The translations under genes were made by a program, and so were the position numbers. A DNA stretch of 5,623 bases. Source: an uncultured Anaerolineaceae bacterium (GTDB lineage Bacteria; Chloroflexota; Anaerolineae; Anaerolineales; Anaerolineaceae). A model generated the notes under the pieces. It was not told the origin of the DNA, made no database searches, and saw only the letters and a list, made by a program, of their open reading frames with translations. Shown here in pieces: positions 1 through 4,497 of this stretch. Each line of letters opens with the position of its first letter. Within the stretch, counting starts at the first letter, position 1. The stretch spans positions 1 to 5,623 of the forward strand of contig CALCQT010000502.1 of NCBI GenBank assembly GCA_937894825.1. The letters run 5' to 3'.

Positions 1-379
1 GGAAGAGGGCTTTGCCCGTTGTTACAAATATTTTCCCCGGCTGGAAGAGCGCAAAAAACAGATCAGCTACACCCTGTCCGGAGGCGAGCTGCAGATGCTT
101 GCCATTGCGCGGGCACTGATGGCCTCGCCGAAGCTGCTGCTCTTGGATGAGCCTTCATTGGGCCTGGCCCCGCTGATTGTGCAGGATATCTTCCGGATCA
201 TCGCGGAAGTGAAGGCGGAGCAAACAACCGTGCTGCTGGTGGAGCAGAACGCGCTGCAAACGTTGAAAATTGCCGATTACGCCTATGTGCTGGAAGTTGG
301 CTCCATAAATATGGAGGGGAAATCCTCCGACTTAATCCACGACGACCGGCTGATTGAAGCTTACCTCGGCGGGCATTAG
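1..379 (+). CDS. livF: LivF-type branched-chain amino acid ABC transporter ATP-binding protein (3' part)
   Basis: The gene is cut by the window start. Its last 125 codons are read in the frame beginning at base 2 and end in TAG at 377-379. Visible ABC ATPase motifs, numbered in the fragment, are the signature LSGGE (25-29), Walker B LLLLDE (45-50), the D-loop region SLGLAP (52-57), and LVEQN (79-83), where Gln replaces the switch histidine as is usual in LivF. The end IEAYLGGH is also typical of LivF. Walker A lies outside the window. By family knowledge, LivF works with LivG on the cytoplasmic face of the LivHM permease to power uptake of leucine, isoleucine, valine or related amino acids. 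The substrate-binding protein gene follows after 124 bases on the same strand. A sister LivG is less likely because LivG has a longer C-terminus. Confidence 0.93.
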   Translation, partial: EEGFARCYKYFPRLEERKKQISYTLSGGELQMLAIARALMASPKLLLLDEPSLGLAPLIVQDIFRIIAEVKAEQTTVLLVEQNALQTLKIADYAYVLEVGSINMEGKSSDLIHDDRLIEAYLGGH

Positions 380-431
380 CGATTTTGAGAGGCTGCCGCT
401 GGGGACAAGCCTGGTTCGTCATTCTAAAGTG

Positions 432-460
432 TTGACCACACAATTCGTGTGCGATAAAAA
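432..460 (+). promoter_or_regulatory. Candidate sigma-70/sigma-A promoter for the substrate-binding protein gene
   Basis: The -35 box TTGACC (432-437, 5 of 6 to consensus) and -10 box TAAAAA (455-460, 4 of 6) are separated by 17 bp. Transcription would start near 467, giving a leader of about 37 nt that contains the AAGGAG Shine-Dalgarno at 491-496. This suggests the gene can be transcribed separately from livF. No convincing terminator is seen after livF, so read-through is also possible. Confidence 0.5.
437..451. promoter_or_regulatory. Inverted repeat CACAC-N5-GTGTG between the -35 and -10 boxes
   Basis: Perfect 5-bp arms CACAC (437-441) and GTGTG (447-451) flank AATTC. The repeat starts at the last base of the -35 box and fills most of the spacer, a position where a bound dimer would block RNA polymerase. 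An operator role is inferred from position and symmetry only. Arms this short can occur by chance. Confidence 0.3.
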
Positions 461-461
461 G

Positions 462-481
462 CTGATATCAAACCATATCAG
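462..481. promoter_or_regulatory. Inverted repeat CTGATAT-N6-ATATCAG across the predicted start site
   Basis: Perfect 7-bp arms (462-468 and 475-481) flank CAAACC. The repeat overlaps the predicted transcription start (about 467) and ends 9 bases before the Shine-Dalgarno. It could be a repressor operator, or, if transcription starts a little earlier, a small 5' UTR hairpin. No regulator gene next to it points to a specific protein. Confidence 0.35.
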
Positions 482-503
482 AAAATAATGAAGGAGAGAA
501 TAA

Positions 504-1733
504 ATGAAACGAATTTTTGCACTGCTTTTCGCGTTTGCCATGGTTTTTTCGCTGGTGGCAATTAACGCAGTTGCGGCTGATGGGGATGTTGCGTATTCCC
601 AGGGTGCTTCCGCTGACCGGGTTTTGGTTGCCAACTCCGCCGCTACATCGGGCGACTTAGCCGTCGTCGGCGTCCCTTTCAACGAAGGTATCAAAGCCTA
701 TTTTGAAATGATCAACCAGGGCGGCGGGGTTGACGGCCGCATCATCGAATTCACCCACATCGACGATGCCTTCGACCCTGTCAAGGGTAAAGCCGCGTTG
801 GAAAACCTGGTGGAAGACGAAGAAATATTTGCCATTGTCGGGGGTTTCGGCACGCCGGTTATCGCCGCCATCATCGAAGATTTAAAAGCCTACGGCATCC
901 CCTCCGTATACTTCGCAACGGGCATCACCCAACTGCATGCCAACAACGCCAAAACCAATGAAGAAGGTTATAACATCTTCCCGGTGCAACCGTTGTATGA
1001 GACCGAAGGCCGCCTGCTGACCGCTTATGCCACCGGCTTGTTCGCAGCGAAGAAACTGGGCGTTCTCTACACCAATGACGACGCCGGTATGAACCTGCTG
1101 AAGGGTATCGAAGCCCAGGCCGCCGATATCGGTGATATTGAAATCGTAGCCGAACAGATCACCGCCGGCAGCGCCGACGTGTCCTCTGCCGTCACCACCA
1201 TCAAGGGCGCCGACGTGGATATGGTCATTGTTGCTTCCATTCAGGCAACCTACCCCACCATCGTCAAGGAATTGGCCGCGCAGGGCGTTAACAAAGACGC
1301 CATCAGCACCTACGTGAACAGCGATCTCGCCATGTCCACCGCCGTTGTTGAGCACATCGCCGGGAAATTTGACGTATTCGGCACCGCGTGGGTAGACGCA
1401 GGCGACGCCGATGCCATGACCGTCTTCACCGAATGGATTCCGGAAGACTACAAAGCCAACGCATACGCCATGGCCGGCTGGATCGCAGGCGCCACGTTCG
1501 TAGAAGGTCTGAACCGCATCGAAGGTCAGGATATCACCTGGGAAAATTACATGCGCGCTTTGGAAGAAGCTCCCATCAAACTGCCTTTCGGCGCCGCTGT
1601 AGACTATGCTGACGGCAACCGCTGGGGTACCCAGGCCATGAGCCTCTCCAAAATCGTTCCTGTTTCCGACACCGCTCCGTTGGGTTGGGAACCGGTTGCG
1701 CCCATCACCAGCATCACCGATCTGTTGAACTAA
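504..1733 (+). CDS. LivJ-type ABC transporter substrate-binding protein
   Basis: This is a 409-residue protein, within the usual size of type I periplasmic binding proteins (Peripla_BP_6/LivJ family). The start is supported by AAGGAG at 491-496, seven bases before the ATG. Residues 1-24 form a Sec signal peptide: positive MKR, a hydrophobic stretch at 4-20, and cleavage after AVA (22-24). No lipobox cysteine is present. The mature part shows family hallmarks: ligand-lobe start near 60-70, INQGGGVDGR at 70-79, IVGGFGTP at 111-118, and YGIPSVYFATG at 130-140. It probably captures a branched-chain or other small amino acid, or a related carboxylate, outside the membrane and delivers it to the LivHMGF complex. 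LivF directly upstream supports this. The exact ligand cannot be read from the sequence. Its own promoter and terminator suggest separate, probably high, expression. Confidence 0.92.
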   Translation: MKRIFALLFAFAMVFSLVAINAVAADGDVAYSQGASADRVLVANSAATSGDLAVVGVPFNEGIKAYFEMINQGGGVDGRIIEFTHIDDAFDPVKGKAALENLVEDEEIFAIVGGFGTPVIAAIIEDLKAYGIPSVYFATGITQLHANNAKTNEEGYNIFPVQPLYETEGRLLTAYATGLFAAKKLGVLYTNDDAGMNLLKGIEAQAADIGDIEIVAEQITAGSADVSSAVTTIKGADVDMVIVASIQATYPTIVKELAAQGVNKDAISTYVNSDLAMSTAVVEHIAGKFDVFGTAWVDAGDADAMTVFTEWIPEDYKANAYAMAGWIAGATFVEGLNRIEGQDITWENYMRALEEAPIKLPFGAAVDYADGNRWGTQAMSLSKIVPVSDTAPLGWEPVAPITSITDLLN

Positions 1734-1852
1734 GCGCAACACAAGCAATTCATGCGAATAAAAAAGCAAGCTGCTGAAACCAGCCTGTTTCTATCCAATT
1801 ATCTTCAGATGGATTTCAAACGTCCTCCACTGAGTAACTGAATATAAAAAAG

Positions 1853-1889
1853 ACTCCCGCCGAAATTTTGGCGGGAGTTCTTTTTATTT
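1853..1889. terminator. Bidirectional intrinsic terminator between convergent genes
   Basis: Nine perfect base pairs (1853-1861 with 1870-1878, arm ACTCCCGCC) close an 8-base loop. On the + strand the stem is followed by TTCTTTTTATTT (from 1879). On the - strand it is followed by a T-rich run, the complement of the A-rich bases 1842-1851. It can therefore end both the substrate-binding protein transcript and the convergent dehydrogenase transcript. Confidence 0.9.
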
Positions 1890-1890
1890 C

Positions 1891-1914
1891 ATCTGGAAGA
1901 CTAATCTTCCAGAT
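1891..1914. repeat. Perfect 10-bp inverted repeat enclosing the dehydrogenase stop codon
   Basis: Arm ATCTGGAAGA (1891-1900) pairs fully with TCTTCCAGAT (1905-1914) around a 4-base loop at 1901-1904. On the - strand the loop reads TTAG and contains the TAG stop of the dehydrogenase gene. The hairpin lies 12 bases from the terminator stem, so the - strand mRNA ends in two tandem hairpins. No T-run follows this hairpin directly, so it is not itself a classical terminator. Confidence 0.7.
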
Positions 1915-2938
1915 ACAAATGCATCGGCCAGGAAAGATATTCCACAGCGTCCAGTTTCTCCGCTGTGATATAGCCGCACGGCGCATTGAGAATCGTCGGG
2001 ATGCGATTCACGATTGTCGCGCAGGTGTGCTCGACCGTGGCCGGCTTTTTGACAAAGAAAGTGGTATCCGGCTCGCCGATAATCTTCCAGTCACACATAT
2101 CCCCGTCATCCGGGCCATATACTTTCCCGATACATTGCGTTTCGATCACCGGTCCCTGGAATGTCTCGGTCGTGACCACCGCGCTCATACCGATGCAATT
2201 GCCCTTCGGAATTGTCGCGCCAAGCGTGGCGGAATAAAGATCGGTATCATAGAAATAGGGAACGCATTTCTGGGTCTGGGATTTGATCGTCCAGCCCATC
2301 TTGTTGCACAGTGCCTCATTCGAATTCCAGACATAGCTCGGTTCCAGCGTCACCGGATGGGCGATTTTCGCTTCAAATTCTTCCGGCGTCATGCCCGCGC
2401 CATGCGCCTCGGCCAAAGCCAGCCCGTAATCCTCTACGTTATAACTGACCGCCCCTTCGATCCGGTCGATGCGATGGACGCCGCCGGCAACGCAGCCGAT
2501 CATGTTGATCCAATAAATATCCTGCATACCGGAACCGACGATCGTGCAGCCATTCTCTTTCGCCAGTTTGTCCAGTTTATTGGTGATCGCGGAAGCCGTC
2601 GTCCAGGGGTAGATGGCCTCTTCACAGGTGGTCACCACATTAATCCCGCGACTCAGACAGCGTTCGAAGTGTGTATAGACGTCATCCATAAAACTGAACA
2701 GCGTCAGCACCGCAATGTCAGCGTCACATTCATCCAGAACCGCATCCGCGTCATTCCGGATCACAACGCCCAATTTGGCGCCCAAACCGGCAAAATCACC
2801 GACATCCTGTCCGACGACTTCAGGATTGACATCAATTGCGCCCACAATTTCAGCTCCCTTTTCATACAGGTAGCGAAGAATATATTTGCTCATTTTGCCG
2901 CAGCCGTACTGTACGACACGAATTTTTTGGTGTTTCAT
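1901..2938 (-). CDS. NAD(P)-dependent amine/amino acid dehydrogenase, Ord (2,4-diaminopentanoate dehydrogenase)/DapB-like
   Basis: This is a 345-residue soluble enzyme. The N-terminus is a Rossmann fold: beta-strand IRVVQYG, the dinucleotide loop GCGKMS (12-17), and GAIDVN (33-38), whose Asp36 lies at the end of the second strand, where the nucleotide ribose binds. The rest fits proteins often labelled dihydrodipicolinate reductase-like, now grouped with Ord, which oxidises 2,4-diaminopentanoate in clostridial ornithine fermentation. Other ornithine-pathway genes are not in the window, so the substrate is open; lysine-pathway DapB is less likely because DapB is about 250-270 residues. The start is ATG at 2938, with SD GAGAGGA (2951-2945) six bases upstream. 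An in-frame TTG at 2953 would overlap that SD and is rejected. The neighbouring MerR gene and its 19-bp-spacer promoter suggest ligand-induced expression. Confidence 0.8.
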   Translation of the reverse strand: MKHQKIRVVQYGCGKMSKYILRYLYEKGAEIVGAIDVNPEVVGQDVGDFAGLGAKLGVVIRNDADAVLDECDADIAVLTLFSFMDDVYTHFERCLSRGINVVTTCEEAIYPWTTASAITNKLDKLAKENGCTIVGSGMQDIYWINMIGCVAGGVHRIDRIEGAVSYNVEDYGLALAEAHGAGMTPEEFEAKIAHPVTLEPSYVWNSNEALCNKMGWTIKSQTQKCVPYFYDTDLYSATLGATIPKGNCIGMSAVVTTETFQGPVIETQCIGKVYGPDDGDMCDWKIIGEPDTTFFVKKPATVEHTCATIVNRIPTILNAPCGYITAEKLDAVEYLSWPMHLYLED

Positions 2939-2947
2939 TTTTGATCC

Positions 2948-2997
2948 TCTCAAGTTTGAAGAAAGTTCGTTCCAGGAAAATTCCCGGCACCTTGAGA
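2948..2997 (-). promoter_or_regulatory. Inverted repeats in the dehydrogenase leader, one arm covering the ribosome site
   Basis: On the - strand, TCTCAAG (2997-2991) is the exact complement of CTTGAGA (2954-2948), and the second arm overlaps the Shine-Dalgarno GAGAGGA (2951-2945). Between them, CCGGGAA and TTCCTGG (within 2987-2972) can form a 6-7 bp hairpin with one G-U pair. Together they could mask the ribosome site. The weak point is that transcription is predicted to start near 2993, which would remove part of the first arm. Confidence 0.25.
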
Positions 2998-2999
2998 TC

Positions 3000-3030
3000 A
3001 GTATAAAGATTGTTATAACTATAAAGTCAA
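3000..3030 (-). promoter_or_regulatory. MerR-type promoter with 19-bp spacer for the dehydrogenase gene
   Basis: On the - strand, -35 TTGACT (3030-3025, 5 of 6) and -10 TATACT (3005-3000, 5 of 6) are separated by 19 bp (3024-3006) instead of the usual 17. In the middle of the spacer is the palindrome GTTATAAC (3012-3019), extended to 12 symmetric positions out of 14 across 3009-3022. MerR-family activators are known to bind such a dyad and twist an over-long spacer so that RNA polymerase can open it. The promoter lies between the MerR gene and the dehydrogenase. Confidence 0.72.
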
Positions 3031-3059
3031 TAGGAAGAATGTAATATTTTTCACAAAAT

Positions 3060-3896
3060 TTACTGAAAGACGATCGGAATCTGCAGCCGAATAAACAGAT
3101 CGCGGTAGTCCTGATCCGTCAGAGCAAATTCGGAAATCACCTCGCAGATGTAATCGCCGGAAATCTGATACCCTTTCTGCTGAATTTCGCGCAGAAGCAT
3201 CCTGGCATAATCCTGTTCTTTATAAAAGCTGTCGCAATAAACGCAGAGATAATTCCCGGCTGGAATCACCGTCAGCAGTTTTTCCGGCACAAATTCCGGG
3301 TCAACAAACACAAATACTTCCGTCGAATAAAACCGCTCCAGCAGCAGGTTATGACGCCGCAGCAAAGTCCCCGCATTGTTGAAATAGAAAAGCGGCAGCT
3401 TGTTTTCCACCAGCCGGTCATGCAGCATGCGCAGCATCATCTCATACACGTCAATCTCGTAATCATAAAAATTGATCCCGGCATCCATGCAGTACAGATA
3501 TCTTTTTTCGTTGTATTCCAACATGATCGTGCCGTCCGGCGGCGAGGTATGATAACGCGCGATGTTCCCCAATGTGCGCTGGATCGCGTGCCGCTGCAGC
3601 GTCTGCTGCCGGATTTCCTCATCAATCTGGTGTTGCTTCTGGCTGAGCACATCCACAATATATTCCAGATTCCGGGTGTCCAACTGGCGCTTGATCTCGC
3701 TCAATTTCAGCCCCAGGGATTTCATATAGCGGATCACATCCAAAATCGCGCTCTGCCGGATGTCGTAGTACCGGTATTGATTCCCTTCGCCTCGGCTGCG
3801 CGGGGAGAGGAGTCCCATTTTGTCATACAACCGAAGCGTCTGTTCCGAAATCTGGTTCAGCCTGGCCATTTCACCAATGGATAGTTTTTTTCTCAT
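3060..3896 (-). CDS. MerR-family transcriptional activator with GyrI-like effector-binding domain
   Basis: This 278-residue protein has the BmrR-like layout. The winged helix-turn-helix is near 5-45 ([20 protein letters not shown], then wing QYRYYD at 40-45), the dimerisation coiled coil is about 75-112, and a GyrI-like small-molecule domain spans about 123-278, with [11 protein letters not shown] at 210-220 and the typical closing strand IRLQIPI (269-275). The start ATG at 3896 has AAGGAAGG (3913-3906) nine bases upstream. By family knowledge it binds a dyad inside an elongated promoter spacer and activates on ligand binding. The dehydrogenase promoter 30 bases downstream fits this exactly, so it is the likely target. 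The ligand is unknown. GyrI domains often bind lipophilic or cationic compounds, but here the enzyme's amine substrate or product is an alternative. The domain lacks the metal-binding cysteine pattern of MerR metal sensors. Confidence 0.9.
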   Translation of the reverse strand: MRKKLSIGEMARLNQISEQTLRLYDKMGLLSPRSRGEGNQYRYYDIRQSAILDVIRYMKSLGLKLSEIKRQLDTRNLEYIVDVLSQKQHQIDEEIRQQTLQRHAIQRTLGNIARYHTSPPDGTIMLEYNEKRYLYCMDAGINFYDYEIDVYEMMLRMLHDRLVENKLPLFYFNNAGTLLRRHNLLLERFYSTEVFVFVDPEFVPEKLLTVIPAGNYLCVYCDSFYKEQDYARMLLREIQQKGYQISGDYICEVISEFALTDQDYRDLFIRLQIPIVFQ

Positions 3897-3918
3897 TCAA
3901 ATCTGCCTTCCTTTGACC

Positions 3919-3934
3919 GTTAGCTAACATTATA
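3919..3934 (-). promoter_or_regulatory. merR -10 box and adjoining GTTAGCTAAC palindrome
   Basis: On the - strand, TATAAT (3934-3929) is a perfect -10 box directly followed by the perfect 10-bp palindrome GTTAGCTAAC (3928-3919), which covers the expected start site near 3922. I find no good -35 box at 16-19 bp upstream; the best is CTGATG with 18 bp, 3 of 6. The palindrome shares its GTTA/TAAC half-sites with the dyad in the dehydrogenase promoter, but with two extra central bases. Autorepression by MerR is an inference. Confidence 0.4.
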
Positions 3935-3991
3935 TCTTCATCAATGTTTTGGCATCAGATTTGAACAACGATTTAAATTGGAGAAAATCAG

Positions 3992-4120
3992 ATGATCTAT
4001 TCTATTAATAAGGATTACGGACTACAGGAGCAGATAAAACAGAACATAGCTATCTTAATATTCCGGATTTTACAACGCAGTTTGCAGTTCAATTCACTGA
4101 AATTTCGAATCCCCGGTTGA
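3992..4120 (+). CDS. Possible 42-residue small ORF, unrecognised
   Basis: An ATG at 3992 opens 42 codons ending in TGA at 4118-4120, inside the -35 box of the valS leader promoter. GGAG at 3980-3983 lies eight bases before the ATG, a good SD distance. Upstream, TTGGCA (3949-3954) and TTTAAA (3972-3977) with 17-bp spacing resemble a promoter, but the start near 3984 would leave the SD outside the transcript. The peptide is rich in Ile, Leu, Gln and Phe (start MIYSINKDYG, end FRIPG), with no domain I recognise and no clear membrane segment. Codon use is AT-rich, unlike the neighbouring genes. It may simply be open by chance in an AT-rich spacer, which otherwise (3935-4116) shows nothing clear. 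Confidence 0.2.
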   Translation: MIYSINKDYGLQEQIKQNIAILIFRILQRSLQFNSLKFRIPG

Positions 4121-4145
4121 CGGTCACCGCGCTTTTCTGTATAAT
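4117..4145 (+). promoter_or_regulatory. Strong promoter for the valS T-box leader
   Basis: The -35 box TTGACG (4117-4122, 5 of 6) and -10 box TATAAT (4140-4145, 6 of 6) are separated by 17 bp. Transcription should start around 4152-4154, about 17 bases before the first base of T-box stem I. This near-consensus promoter fits T-box logic, where initiation is constant and control comes from attenuation. Confidence 0.85.
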
Positions 4146-4151
4146 TTACGC

Positions 4152-4430
4152 TAATCGAGACAAAAAATCTGCCGGAACAAGTAAGCTGCAACGGAACCAC
4201 ACAGAGAGGGGCGGACGGTGAGACCCCCCGGGAAAGCGCTGCAGACGAAGTCCTCCGGCACAGGATGGCCGAAGAAACCCTCATTGATTGGGGAGAGTAG
4301 ACCGGCCCGGACAGGCCCCGTTACCGCGCCGATCACAAACTGAGCGTATGCCGGCGACGATGCCGGTATAAATTGAGGTGGTACCGCGGAAGCAGCAGCT
4401 TTCGTCCTCTGAGGACGGAAGCTTTTTATT
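4152..4430 (+). promoter_or_regulatory. T-box riboswitch (tRNA-Val) controlling valS
   Basis: This leader RNA senses uncharged tRNA-Val. The stem I base is TGCCGGA (4170-4176) with TCCGGCA (4254-4260). The specifier loop has AGTAA (4180-4184) on the 5' side and GAA-GTC (4247-4252) on the 3' side, so the specifier codon is GTC (Val). Above it CTGCA (4186-4190) pairs with TGCAG (4240-4244). Distal stem I carries the conserved GAGAGG (4203-4208) and GGTGAGA (4217-4223) elements. Stem III is 4347-4355 with 4362-4370. The T-box GAGGTGGTACCGCGG (4375-4389) offers TGGT (4379-4382) to the tRNA ACCA end, and its GAGG arm pairs with CCTC (4406-4409) as antiterminator. Helices at 4261-4345 (stem II and IIA/B region) are not resolved. 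When tRNA-Val is uncharged the terminator is avoided and valS is made. Confidence 0.95.
4397..4430 (+). terminator. T-box intrinsic terminator
   Basis: Twelve base pairs (4397-4408 with 4412-4423, one G-U) close the 3-base loop CTG, followed by a T-rich tail from 4423. The 5' arm bases 4404-4408 are also needed for the antiterminator, which makes the two structures mutually exclusive. This is the off-state of the valS leader. Confidence 0.9.
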
Positions 4431-4433
4431 TTT

Positions 4434-4464
4434 CGGCACGCATGCGGAGCATGCGCGAATGCCG
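4434..4464 (+). repeat. Extra hairpin between the T-box terminator and valS
   Basis: CGCATGC (4439-4445) pairs perfectly with GCATGCG (4449-4455) around loop GGA. Below a 4-base bulge CGAA (4456-4459), CGGCA (4434-4438) pairs with TGCCG (4460-4464). That gives 12 base pairs in a compact GC-rich hairpin 33 bases before the valS ATG. No T-run follows it, so it is not a terminator. It is not part of the standard T-box architecture. Confidence 0.6.
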
Positions 4465-4497
4465 GACGCAATTATTATGATAGAACCTGGAGAGAGA

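Noticed and set aside
388..411. AGGCT...AGCCT inverted repeat after livF as a terminator
   Set aside because: The arms are only five bases with a 12-base gap and no T-run follows.
882..1769. Long open frame on the - strand (295 codons) opposite the substrate-binding protein gene
   Set aside because: The + strand frame has a signal peptide, a good SD and clear family motifs. The antisense frame has Gly/Asp/Val-rich low-complexity sequence and no recognisable domain.
1776..1791. GAAAC-N6-GTTTC repeat downstream of the substrate-binding protein gene
   Set aside because: It is only five base pairs, with no T-run, and a much better terminator lies at 1853-1878.
1868..2944. Open frame on the + strand (358 codons) opposite the dehydrogenase
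   Set aside because: It starts inside the terminator stem, lacks an SD and known motifs, and is an Arg/His-rich shadow of a well-supported Rossmann enzyme.
2939..2953. TTG at 2953 as the dehydrogenase start
   Set aside because: It would place the GAGAGGA ribosome site inside the coding region. ATG at 2938 lies six bases after that SD and gives the usual N-terminus just before the Rossmann strand.
3351..3884. Open frame on the + strand (177 codons) opposite the MerR gene
   Set aside because: The MerR frame shows a clear helix-turn-helix and GyrI domain; the opposite frame shows none and is rich in His, Gln and Val typical of antisense reading.
4118..4126. TGAC-G-GTCA palindrome in the valS promoter -35 region
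   Set aside because: Four-base arms that largely reuse the -35 consensus are expected by chance, and the T-box already explains regulation.
4015..4471. Open frames on the - strand (89 and 106 codons) across the leader region
   Set aside because: They lie over the T-box RNA, whose structure explains the sequence. No SD or recognisable domain was found.
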